Below, piece by piece: positions 36,288 through 44,389 of a stretch of DNA of 64,000 nt; the first letter of the stretch is position 1, and each line of letters begins with the position of its first letter. The stretch covers positions 62,001 to 126,000 of the forward strand of contig CAYSAQ010000001.1 of NCBI GenBank assembly GCA_964429235.1, given 5' to 3'. The translations under genes and the position numbers were made by a program. The stretch is from CAYSAQ01 sp964429235. Lineage in GTDB: Bacteria > Margulisbacteria > Riflemargulisbacteria > GWF2-35-9 > DYQY01. A model generated the notes under the pieces. It made no database searches. It worked only from the letters and a program-made list of their open reading frames with translations, and was not told the origin of the DNA.

Positions 36288-39200
36288 ATGAGTAACAAGA
36301 ACATAGTAACTGTAGATGGCAACAACGCTGCAGCACACGTAGCTTACGCATTCAGTGAAGTAGCTGCTATTTACCCTATTACCCCATCATCAACAATGGG
36401 AGAATATGCTGACGCATGGTCAGCTGCAGGAAGAAAGAATATATTCAACGAAGAATTAGATATAGTTGAAATGCAATCAGAAGCAGGAGCTGCTGGTGCT
36501 TGCCACGGAATGCTAACTGGTGGAGCTATGGCAACAACGTTTACTGCATCTCAGGGATTATTATTAATGATGCCTAATATGTTTAAAATAGCTGGCGAAC
36601 TACAACCCACGGTATTCCACGTTTCAGCGAGATCACTTGCTTGTCAGTCACTATCTATATTCGGTGACCACTCGGACGTCATGGCAGTAAGAAGTACTGG
36701 TTTTGCTCAAATAGCAGCATGCTCAGTACAAGAAACTCACGATTTAGCTATCGTTTCTCATTTATCGACTCTTGAAGCAAAGATTCCTTTTATAAGTTTC
36801 TTTGATGGTTTTAGAACTTCTCATGAAATACAAAAAGTAGAACTAGCTGACTACGATTTACTTAAATCATTTGTAAATATGAAATACATTGAAGAATTTA
36901 GAAATAATGCGATTAGACCAGAAAACCCAATGGTAAAAGTTGCAGCTCAAAACCCTGATGTATATTTTCAAGGCAGAGAAACTGTAAACAAATTTTACGA
37001 TGCTACTCCTGAAATAGTTAAAAAATATATGAAACTAGTTGGAGACAAACTAGGAAGAGAATATAACCTATTTGATTACGTTGGAGCACCTGATGCTGAA
37101 AACATAATCATATCTATGGGTTCTGGATGTGAAACTATTGAAGAAACAGTGAACTATTTAACTGCTAAAGGCGAAAAAGTAGGAGCAATCAAAGTAAGAT
37201 TATTCCGTCCTTTCTCCGTATCTGATTTCGCAGATGCTATTCCTTCTACCGTTAAGCGAATTGCTGTTATGGATAGAACAAAAGAACCAGGAGCTATTGG
37301 CGACCCTCTTTATCTAGATACGCTTGCTGCACTAAAAGACAGAAAAGATCTTACTATCGTTGGTGGTAGATACGGTCTTTCTTCTAAAGAATTTAATCCT
37401 AGTATGGTTAACGCTATCTATACTCACTTAAATGGTAAATGTACTCATGGTTTTACTGTTGGTATTAATGATGACCTTACTGGAACATCAATCGAAATAA
37501 AAGAAATCATCAATACAGAACCAGCTGGCGTTGTAAGATGCAAGTTTTGGGGATTAGGTTCTGATGGTACTGTTGGTGCTAACAAGAACTCTATCAAAAT
37601 CATTGGCGATAACACAGACATGTATGCTCAAGGTTACTTTGAATATGATTCAAAAAAATCAGGTGGCATTACTATCTCTCACCTAAGATTTGGTAAAGAG
37701 AAAATTAAATCTCAATACAAACTTACTGATGCTGACTTTGTTGCTCTTCACGTTCCTGCTTACATCGGAAGATATGAAATTCTTAAAGGAATCGTTGAAG
37801 GTGGAACATTCTTGCTAAACTCTCCTTGGACTCCGGCTGAAGCATTCAACCACCTAACTAAGGAAATGCAAGAAACTATCATTGCTAAAAAAATCAAATT
37901 CTACACAATTGATGGAACTAAGATTGCTGAAAAAGTTGGACTTGGCAGTAGAGTTAACACTGTAATGCAAGCCGCTTTCTTTATCCTTTCTGGTGTTCTT
38001 CCTCAAGATGAAGCTACAAAGCTTATCAAAAAAGCAATCGAAAAAACGTTTAAAGCTAAAGGCGATGAGATTGTTAAAATGAACTGGGCTGCAGTTGATA
38101 ACACTTCTGAAGCTTTAGTTGAAGCAACTATTCCTGCAACAATTACTGTATCAGCACCTATCAAAAAATTATTTGCTGATGATGCTGATGATTTCTGTAA
38201 AAAAATCATCGAGCCAGTAATGAGATTAAAAGGTGATGATATTCCAGTATCTGATATGCCAATAGACGGCAGAATTCCTACAGGAACTACAAAACTTGAA
38301 AAACGTGGAGTAGCAGTACATGTTCCTAACTGGATAGCTTCAGAATGTATCCAATGTGGACAATGTGCATTTGTTTGTCCTCACGCTGCGATCAGAATAA
38401 AACAGATTGATCCTAAAGATCTTAAAGATGCTCCTGCAACATTTGAAACTCTTAAATCAAACACTAAGAACGATAAAGACTTACAATTTAAAGTACAGAT
38501 TTATACTGAAGACTGTGTTGGTTGTGGAAGCTGTATCGAAACTTGTCCTAGTAAAGTTAAGTCTCTTGTATTCAGCGAACTAGAAACTGAAAAAGAAGCT
38601 GGAGAAGTTGAAAATCAAAAATTCTTCACTTCATTACCTGAGAATGTGACTGAAGGGATATCACCAACTTCTATTAAAGGTTCTCAATTCAAACAACCAT
38701 TATTCGAGTTCTCTGGAGCTTGTGCTGGTTGTGGAGAAACTCCATACATCAAATTAGTGACACAACTATATGGTGAAAGAATGCTAGTTGCTAATGCGAC
38801 TGGTTGTACTTCTATCTATGGTGGAACATTCCCTACTATTCCTTATTGTAAGAATGCAGATGGTCATGGTCCAGCTTGGGCTAACTCTCTATTCGAAGAT
38901 AATGCAGAGTATGGGTTAGGAATGAAGCTTGCTGCTAATTCAAACAGAAAACAACTTAAATCGAATATCGATAAAGCTCTTGAAGAAGGAGTTTCTAAAG
39001 ACTTAGAAGCTGCTCTTAAGAAAAGCTTAGAACTTTGGGAAGATACTTCTAAAGAAGCTATTGATCACTCAATGGTAACTAGAAACCTGCTATTAGATGA
39101 AGCTAAAGCAAGTGCAGCTGTTGCTAAAGCAACTGAACTTGGCGACTACTTAGTAGCTAAATCTGTTTGGATCTTTGGTGGAGACGGATGGGCATATGAC

Positions 39201-39800
39201 ATGGGATTCGGTGGACTTGACCACGTTCTTGCTTCTGGTGAAAACGTAAACGTTCTTGTAGTAGATACAGAGGTTTACTCTAACACTGGTGGACAAGCAT
39301 CAAAGGCAACTCCTAGAGGAGCTGTTGCAAAGTTTGCTGCTTCTGGAAAAAAGACTGGTAAGAAAAATCTAGGTCTTATGATGACAACTTACGGTAACAT
39401 CTACGTTGCTTCTGTAAACATGGGTGCTAACAAAAACCAAGTAATGAAAGCTATGGTAGAAGCTGAAGCATATGATGGACCATCTATCATTATTGCTTAT
39501 GCTCCATGTATCGCTCACGGTATCAATATGAAAATATCTCAGGCTCAAGAAAAACTTGCAGCTGATACTGGATACTGGCCAATCTATAGATTCAATCCTG
39601 AATTAATGGATGAAGGTAAAGATCCATTTACTTGGGAATCAAAAGCAGCTACTAAAGAGTTTAGTGAATTCACTGTAAGTGAAAACAGATACAAAACTCT
39701 TATGAAGTCTAACCCTAAAGAAGCTGAAAGATTGTATCAATTAGCTCTTAAGGATAATGAAAAGAGATTTTCAGATCTTCAAAACTTAAAGCAAGATTAA
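36288..39800 (+). CDS. nifJ: pyruvate:ferredoxin (flavodoxin) oxidoreductase, single chain
   Basis: Oxidises pyruvate to acetyl-CoA and CO2 and reduces ferredoxin. 1170 residues, the fused homodimeric form. Domain I at the N terminus begins VTVDGNNAAAHVAYAFSEVA with YPITPSS for pyruvate/TPP. Two [4Fe-4S] motifs lie in the ferredoxin domain (CIQCGQCAFVCP near 686, CVGCGSCIETCP near 741). The proximal cluster cysteines include CAGCGE (near 811) and ATGC. The TPP motif is GDGWAYDMGFGG (near 965) with NTGGQASKATPRGA. The small ferredoxin at 52917 is a likely electron acceptor. Confidence 0.97.
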   Translation: MSNKNIVTVDGNNAAAHVAYAFSEVAAIYPITPSSTMGEYADAWSAAGRKNIFNEELDIVEMQSEAGAAGACHGMLTGGAMATTFTASQGLLLMMPNMFKIAGELQPTVFHVSARSLACQSLSIFGDHSDVMAVRSTGFAQIAACSVQETHDLAIVSHLSTLEAKIPFISFFDGFRTSHEIQKVELADYDLLKSFVNMKYIEEFRNNAIRPENPMVKVAAQNPDVYFQGRETVNKFYDATPEIVKKYMKLVGDKLGREYNLFDYVGAPDAENIIISMGSGCETIEETVNYLTAKGEKVGAIKVRLFRPFSVSDFADAIPSTVKRIAVMDRTKEPGAIGDPLYLDTLAALKDRKDLTIVGGRYGLSSKEFNPSMVNAIYTHLNGKCTHGFTVGINDDLTGTSIEIKEIINTEPAGVVRCKFWGLGSDGTVGANKNSIKIIGDNTDMYAQGYFEYDSKKSGGITISHLRFGKEKIKSQYKLTDADFVALHVPAYIGRYEILKGIVEGGTFLLNSPWTPAEAFNHLTKEMQETIIAKKIKFYTIDGTKIAEKVGLGSRVNTVMQAAFFILSGVLPQDEATKLIKKAIEKTFKAKGDEIVKMNWAAVDNTSEALVEATIPATITVSAPIKKLFADDADDFCKKIIEPVMRLKGDDIPVSDMPIDGRIPTGTTKLEKRGVAVHVPNWIASECIQCGQCAFVCPHAAIRIKQIDPKDLKDAPATFETLKSNTKNDKDLQFKVQIYTEDCVGCGSCIETCPSKVKSLVFSELETEKEAGEVENQKFFTSLPENVTEGISPTSIKGSQFKQPLFEFSGACAGCGETPYIKLVTQLYGERMLVANATGCTSIYGGTFPTIPYCKNADGHGPAWANSLFEDNAEYGLGMKLAANSNRKQLKSNIDKALEEGVSKDLEAALKKSLELWEDTSKEAIDHSMVTRNLLLDEAKASAAVAKATELGDYLVAKSVWIFGGDGWAYDMGFGGLDHVLASGENVNVLVVDTEVYSNTGGQASKATPRGAVAKFAASGKKTGKKNLGLMMTTYGNIYVASVNMGANKNQVMKAMVEAEAYDGPSIIIAYAPCIAHGINMKISQAQEKLAADTGYWPIYRFNPELMDEGKDPFTWESKAATKEFSEFTVSENRYKTLMKSNPKEAERLYQLALKDNEKRFSDLQNLKQD

Positions 39801-39825
39801 AAATTAATCAATGTTTAAAGATAAG

Positions 39826-39857
39826 AAAAAGGCCAGTCAATTGACTGGCCTTTTTTA
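39826..39857. terminator. bidirectional rho-independent terminator after PFOR
   Basis: AAGGCCAGTC and GACTGGCCTT form a perfect 10-bp stem with A and T runs on either side, so it can act on both strands. Confidence 0.9.
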
Positions 39858-39945
39858 TTTTGGAAAAAACATTGATGCATTAACTAACTCAACAATTTTA
39901 GATTCATAATCATTAAGACTAAAATCAGACTCATCTCTTCCTAAA
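39842..39945 (-). pseudogene. possible gene remnant or tiny ORF downstream of bioA
   Basis: On the minus strand a 33-codon open frame reads like protein (ending DYESKIVELVNASMFFPK) and stops right before the bidirectional terminator. It lacks a normal start codon and is out of frame with bioA. It may be the tail of a decayed gene, or chance. Confidence 0.25.
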
Positions 39946-39955
39946 TTTATATTAA

Positions 39956-41221
39956 TTATTTAAAGGAAACGACTTCTTTTATGGCACAAATTAACTTGTT
40001 TAATTGATTATCACTAATAACATATGGCGGCATAAGATAGATAAGCTTTCCGAAAGGTCTTATCCAAACACCTAGTTCTACAAACTTCTGTTGAAGATTT
40101 GCCATATCAACTTGCTCTTTCATCTCGACTACGCCTATTGCTCCTAAGATACGCACATCTCTCACGCTAGAAGCATCTTTAATTGCCAATAACCCCTCTT
40201 TTAAGATGTTTTCTATATTCTGTACTTTTTTCTGCCAATCACCCTCTAATAGAAGCTCTATGCTCTTATTTGCAACTGCACAAGCAAGGGGATTTCCCAT
40301 AAATGTTGGGCCATGCATAAAAACGCCACCATCTTTGGAAATAGTATCAGCTACTTCTTCAGTAGCAAGTGTTGCTGCAAGACTCATATATCCACCAGTC
40401 ATTGCTTTTCCTACACACATAATATCTGGAGTTATTTCTGCCCACTCTGATGCAAACATCTTTCCAGTACGACCAAAGCCTGTAGCAATTTCATCTACTA
40501 TCAGCAATAATTCATATTCTTCACATAGCTCTTTTGCCCTTTTCAAATAACCAGGAGAATAAAACCACATTCCTCCAGCCCCTTGAACAATTGGCTCTAG
40601 TATTAATGCAGCTAAGTCTTGATGATGTCTTTTTATTTTGACCTCTAGGTCATAAATATATTTATCGTCCCATTCTTTATCAAACCTACAAACAGGCTTA
40701 TCAGCGAAGATATTCTCATTCACAACGCCTTTGAACAAATGATGCATTCCTGTTACTGGATCACAAACAGACATCGCCCCTATTGTGTCACCATGATAAC
40801 CACCCCTAATTGTTATCAGCTGTTTCTTCTCTGGCTTATTCTTTGCCTGCCAATACTGAATAGCCATTTTTATAGCTACTTCTACTGATACAGATCCTGA
40901 ATCAGAAAAAAAGACTCGTTCGAGTCCTTTAGGAGTAATATTAAGTAATTTTTTAGCTAAATCAATTGCTGGCTGATGTGTTAATCCACCGAACATTACA
41001 TGGGCAACAGACTTCGTCTGATTTATAATTGCTTCGTTAAGTTCTGGGGCATTATAGCCATGGATTGCACACCACCAAGAAGCCATACCGTCTATGAGCC
41101 TCCTGCCATCTTCTAAGATAATCTCGCAGCCCTCTGCAGAAGCTACAGGAAAAACTGGCAAGGGATTAACCATCGAAGTATATGGATGCCAAATATGTTC
41201 TTTATCGAAAGATAAATCCAC
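39956..41221 (-). CDS. bioA: adenosylmethionine-8-amino-7-oxononanoate aminotransferase
   Basis: A PLP aminotransferase for biotin synthesis (KAPA to DAPA). It has the characteristic IWHPYTSM at the N terminus, GMASWWCAIHGYN, IVDEIATGFGRTGKMFA and the PLP lysine in CVGKAMTGGYMSLA. I start it at GTG 41221, which lies one base after the bioD stop and gives about 421 residues beginning VDLSFDKEHIWHPY. The open frame extends upstream to 41368 but there it only shadows bioD. Clustered with bioD; bioF and bioB are not in the window. Confidence 0.92.
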   Translation of the reverse strand: MDLSFDKEHIWHPYTSMVNPLPVFPVASAEGCEIILEDGRRLIDGMASWWCAIHGYNAPELNEAIINQTKSVAHVMFGGLTHQPAIDLAKKLLNITPKGLERVFFSDSGSVSVEVAIKMAIQYWQAKNKPEKKQLITIRGGYHGDTIGAMSVCDPVTGMHHLFKGVVNENIFADKPVCRFDKEWDDKYIYDLEVKIKRHHQDLAALILEPIVQGAGGMWFYSPGYLKRAKELCEEYELLLIVDEIATGFGRTGKMFASEWAEITPDIMCVGKAMTGGYMSLAATLATEEVADTISKDGGVFMHGPTFMGNPLACAVANKSIELLLEGDWQKKVQNIENILKEGLLAIKDASSVRDVRILGAIGVVEMKEQVDMANLQQKFVELGVWIRPFGKLIYLMPPYVISDNQLNKLICAIKEVVSFK

Positions 41222-41222
41222 T

Positions 41223-41921
41223 TTATTTCGCCCCCGAAGACTGATTACGTCTATCTTCCCCGCCAAAGGCGGGGAAGATAGATAAAACTTTAGCAACATC
41301 ATCAATATCGAGCTTCTCCATATACGGAACTCTGACTGTATTGCTAATACCTGAAAGTTCACTAACAATTTTCACATTATCAGACAGAATCATATCATCT
41401 CCAGGTTGAATATCATTAAACACTAACCACTCTGGAGAACACCCTGCTTGCTGCAATTTATCAATAGAGAGCATTGCCTGATTAATGGCACCTAACCTGT
41501 TGGCTATTACTAACATCACAGGAACAGGTAACTCTTTAATAATATCTAATACGTATTTACCATTACCTAGCGGGACCATGAGTCCACCAGAACCCTCAAT
41601 AACTACCAAATCATGTTTTTCAGCAAGAGACTGATAGTCACATACGATTTTATCAATAGAAATGGATATATCCTCAAATGAAGATGCTAAATGTGGTGAG
41701 CAAGGCTTCTTCAGCAAATAGGAACATAATTCTGTTTTAACTATATTCATATTATTTGCTTCTACTACTTTGTTAATATCTGAATCATAACCAGATTGGA
41801 TAGGTTTATAAGGAACAACATCTGCACCTTTTGAAAGAAATAAATTAACTAAAGCGCTAACAACAACTGTCTTTCCTGCATCAGTATCTGTAGCTGTAAT
41901 AAATATTCCTTTATTTTGCAT
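41223..41921 (-). CDS. bioD: dethiobiotin synthetase with a palindrome-encoded C-terminal tail
   Basis: Closes the ureido ring of dethiobiotin using ATP and CO2. 232 residues. The P-loop is TATDTDAGKTVV (T/DxGKT), with KPIQSGYD for the substrate and VIEGSGGLMVPL as the switch region. The last 20 or so residues (from about SIFPAFGGEDRR) are translated from a perfect 15-bp palindrome and its flank, so a repeat seems to have replaced the native end while keeping the frame. The promoter is an extended -10 directly before the ATG. The stop is followed at once by the bioA GTG. Confidence 0.9.
   Translation of the reverse strand: MQNKGIFITATDTDAGKTVVVSALVNLFLSKGADVVPYKPIQSGYDSDINKVVEANNMNIVKTELCSYLLKKPCSPHLASSFEDISISIDKIVCDYQSLAEKHDLVVIEGSGGLMVPLGNGKYVLDIIKELPVPVMLVIANRLGAINQAMLSIDKLQQAGCSPEWLVFNDIQPGDDMILSDNVKIVSELSGISNTVRVPYMEKLDIDDVAKVLSIFPAFGGEDRRNQSSGAK
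41250..41282. repeat. perfect 15-bp palindrome inside the 3' end of bioD
   Basis: TCTATCTTCCCCGCC, loop AAA, and its exact complement. The centre CCCCGCC/GGCGGGG differs from the other REP-like copies. It is read through in frame by bioD. Confidence 0.75.
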
Positions 41922-41928
41922 AGATGAA

Positions 41929-41937
41929 ATTATAGCA
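41929..41937 (-). promoter_or_regulatory. extended -10 promoter of bioD, probably leaderless
   Basis: TGCTATAAT on the minus strand (-10 hexamer 41929-41934), with 7 nt to the ATG at 41921 and no ribosome binding site. No clear -35 is present. Confidence 0.5.
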
Positions 41938-41952
41938 TAAATATCTTTTTAG

Positions 41953-42000
41953 CCCCCTTTATCAAAGGGGGTGGTCAGCCTAGGGCTGGCCGGGGGTTTA
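41953..42000. repeat. REP-like repeat ending at the miaA stop codon
   Basis: CCCCCTTT/AAAGGGGG with loop ATC (41953-41971), identical to the hairpin at 35231-35249, is followed by GGTCAGCC/GGCTGGCC with loop TAG (41973-41991) and the border GGGGGTTTA. The minus-strand TAA of miaA is 41998-42000. Confidence 0.7.
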
Positions 42001-42858
42001 CTTTTCGATATCTATCCACTCAACATTAGGAAATCCTCTAAACCAAGTTAGCTGACGTTTAGCAAAATTTCTGGTTCTCATCTTAATAAGATCAATTGTC
42101 TCATCTTTTGTAAGTTCTTCATTAAAACACCTTACTACCTCTTTATACCCTAGAGCTTGCATCGAAACCAAGTCAGAAGAATATCCCATATCTAATAGCT
42201 TTTGAACTTCTGCAAACAGTCCTTGTTCGACCATTATGTCTACTCGTTTATTAATCCTATCATAAACAATTGATCTATCAGTGTTTAGGCAAATTAGTTG
42301 GAATTTATCTGCAAATGACTCGTCCATTGATTGCTGAGCTGAAAATGGTATACCTGTAATATCAAAAACCTCAAGTGCCCTTATAATCCGAAACTCATCT
42401 GCTTTCTTTATTTTAAGCGCAGAGTCTGGATCCACCAGAAACAACATCTTATGCAGTTCATCAACACCCTTCTCCAAAGCAATATCCTTATACTTATCGC
42501 GTATTTCTTTATTCGGCTCTAACTGCGGTGTTTTAAAATTATAAATTAGAGATCGAATATAAAGCCCTGTCCCTCCAACTACTACTGCTCTTCTAGCTGT
42601 TTCAAACAACAAATGCCTAGCTTCTTTTAGAAAACTAAAAACATTCCAATCCTCATCAGGATTTATAATATCAATTAAATGATGAGGGATTCCTGCCATT
42701 TCTTCTTTAGTTGGCTTCGCAGTTCCAATATTCATATGTTTATAGACCTGCATAGAATCTGCAGAAACTATCTCAAGGCTCTTTTTAGAAGCCAATTCTA
42801 AAGCGTAATTTGTCTTACCTACTGCCGTAGGTCCAATGATAATAGGTATCTTTAACAT
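41998..42858 (-). CDS. miaA: tRNA dimethylallyltransferase
   Basis: Adds an isopentenyl-type group to A37 of UNN-reading tRNAs. 286 residues. P-loop IIGPTAVGKTNYA, SADSMQVYKHMNIGTAKP, the substrate motif GIPHHLIDI, VGGTGLYIRSL and the C-terminal RNFAKRQLTWFRG are all present. It lies 13 nt after dtd. Confidence 0.95.
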   Translation of the reverse strand: MLKIPIIIGPTAVGKTNYALELASKKSLEIVSADSMQVYKHMNIGTAKPTKEEMAGIPHHLIDIINPDEDWNVFSFLKEARHLLFETARRAVVVGGTGLYIRSLIYNFKTPQLEPNKEIRDKYKDIALEKGVDELHKMLFLVDPDSALKIKKADEFRIIRALEVFDITGIPFSAQQSMDESFADKFQLICLNTDRSIVYDRINKRVDIMVEQGLFAEVQKLLDMGYSSDLVSMQALGYKEVVRCFNEELTKDETIDLIKMRTRNFAKRQLTWFRGFPNVEWIDIEK

Positions 42859-42871
42859 TGTTAATTATTCC

Positions 42872-43318
42872 TTACTTCAAATCTTTTGAATTTATAATAA
42901 ACGTAACTGGACCATCATTGCATATATCCACCTGCATATTCGCTGCAAAGACTCCTGTTTCAACAGGGATATATTCACTTAACTTGTCACAAAAAAGCTC
43001 ATAAAGAATCTTTGCTTGAATAGGCTCCTCTGCTTGATCAAAAGATGGCCTCCTGCCCTTATTAATGCTTCCACCAAGAGTAAACTGCGAAATAATCAAT
43101 GCACTACCTTTTACATCCTGAACTGAAAGATTCATTTTACTGTTTTCATCACTAAAAACTCTTAAGAATGCGAGTTTATTAACCAATTTATCTGCATCTT
43201 CAGGCGTGTCTCCCTTTACAACAGCTAACAGGATATTGAATCCAATAGCTATCTCTCCAACAACCATATCATCAACAGATACCTTTGAAGAAGAAACTCT
43301 TTGAATAACACAAATCAT
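42872..43318 (-). CDS. dtd: D-aminoacyl-tRNA deacylase
   Basis: Hydrolyses D-amino acids mischarged on tRNA. 148 residues, normal length. The N-terminal MICVIQRVSSSKVSV, the catalytic SQFTL motif (with GGSINKGRRPSFDQA) and the C-terminal DGPVTFII motif are present. Next to miaA in a tRNA quality unit. Confidence 0.94.
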   Translation of the reverse strand: MICVIQRVSSSKVSVDDMVVGEIAIGFNILLAVVKGDTPEDADKLVNKLAFLRVFSDENSKMNLSVQDVKGSALIISQFTLGGSINKGRRPSFDQAEEPIQAKILYELFCDKLSEYIPVETGVFAANMQVDICNDGPVTFIINSKDLK

Positions 43319-43323
43319 TGAGA

Positions 43324-43572
43324 CTAAGCCACAGTATCTTCGATATCCACTTCGCTTTCGGAAGGGTCTTTTATGCCTCTCACAAACTGACCAAGACTAT
43401 TATCTTTCGGTTTACCTTCATCATTATCTCGTTCTTGTTGATCATTAAAAGACATTACAAGAAGAATCCCATCAGCAAGCTTAGCAGAAACTTCTTTAGA
43501 CTTTCCGTCACTTGATTTCTTCTTTACATTCTCGCTTCTTCTTATTGGAACACTTCCTAAAATATTAACCAT
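43324..43572 (-). CDS. small charged protein, unknown
   Basis: 82 residues, not recognised. I start it at ATG 43572, because GGGAGG lies 7 nt upstream; the longer frame from 43605 adds 11 residues before that site. It is rich in K, S, D and E with a short hydrophobic centre (LADGILLVMSF). It overlaps the upstream unknown gene by 8 nt, so the two are translationally linked. Codes only 5 nt before dtd. Confidence 0.6.
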   Translation of the reverse strand: MVNILGSVPIRRSENVKKKSSDGKSKEVSAKLADGILLVMSFNDQQERDNDEGKPKDNSLGQFVRGIKDPSESEVDIEDTVA

Positions 43573-44257
43573 TAAAATTCCTCCCATAAATATTATCAGA
43601 AGCAACTCCCACTGAAGACCTTGTCCCTCTGCTATATGCTAAGTTTTCTATTGCACTATGACTCATAGTCTCATCTTTTATAATCTCCATTATATCTTTA
43701 TGAAGCTCATATAAATCTACAGAAAGCTTCTGATAAGCATCCGCAAACTCTCTTATAAACTCACTAGCATTAGTAACACCTTGCTTACCAATAATCTGGA
43801 TATCACTATTATCTGCACTAGTCTGTATATATAGAAACTTACTCTCGCTATAAGCTTGAAAAACTATCTGCTTCATTACTCTCTTGTATGCCTCAGTTTT
43901 CTCTTTATACAAATGACAAGAATCCTCAAAACATTCAGCAATAAAACCAAACTTATCCTGCATCTCTTGCGAGAAACGCTCTATACCTCTAACACCAAGA
44001 TTATTAAGGACAACATTATATTTATGTAGAACATCTATAGTTTCTACGACAAGCTGAGCTACAGTTGCGTCTTTAAGCAACTTTATCTGCAACAAGTGCC
44101 CATAAGCATTGAATTTAAAATACAAAAACTCTTTTGAATATTCATATTCTTTTACATCAAAAACATTTAAAAATTTAGAAAAAAGACCATTAGCCATACT
44201 GACTTCTTGGTCTTCTCCACCTATTTTATTACTTATATCATTTAACTCAGACACCAA
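43565..44257 (-). CDS. unknown soluble protein
   Basis: 230 residues, not recognised. It looks cytoplasmic and alpha-helical, with a central LLQIKLLKDATVAQLVVETIDVL-type pattern and FEDSCHLYKEKTEAYKRVMKQ. It has no signal or membrane segment. A CCTCC-type ribosome binding site complement (AGGAGG) precedes the ATG. Cotranscribed with the 82-residue protein, which suggests a joint function. Confidence 0.6.
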   Translation of the reverse strand: MVSELNDISNKIGGEDQEVSMANGLFSKFLNVFDVKEYEYSKEFLYFKFNAYGHLLQIKLLKDATVAQLVVETIDVLHKYNVVLNNLGVRGIERFSQEMQDKFGFIAECFEDSCHLYKEKTEAYKRVMKQIVFQAYSESKFLYIQTSADNSDIQIIGKQGVTNASEFIREFADAYQKLSVDLYELHKDIMEIIKDETMSHSAIENLAYSRGTRSSVGVASDNIYGRNFNG

Positions 44258-44295
44258 TATCCTCCTACAAAATAACTCTTCTAACTATAACAAAA

Positions 44296-44374
44296 AAAGA
44301 CTAAAGATTAAAGATTAAAGACAAGCAATATATGCTTACAGGCATCTTTCACCTTTCACCTTTCACCTTTCGCC
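44296..44374. repeat. two 7-bp tandem repeat tracts around a hairpin
   Basis: About four AAAGATT-like units (44298-44322), then the hairpin AAGCA/TGCTT (44323-44337), then four CTTTCAC-like units (44346-44374). The two tracts are roughly complementary. They lie in the divergent promoter region of the MATE gene. Confidence 0.5.
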
Positions 44375-44382
44375 TATATACT
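44355..44382 (+). promoter_or_regulatory. promoter of the MATE gene, probably leaderless
   Basis: TTCACC (44355-44360), 16 nt, TATACT (44377-44382), then 7 nt to the ATG at 44390 with no ribosome binding site. The -35 is formed by one unit of the CTTTCAC tandem repeat, so repeat number could change promoter strength. Confidence 0.45.
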
Positions 44383-44389
44383 ATAGCGA

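Noticed and set aside
41222..41368. longer N-terminus of BioA reaching to 41368
   Set aside because: The extra residues only read bioD and the palindrome in another frame; the conserved BioA start begins at GTG 41221.
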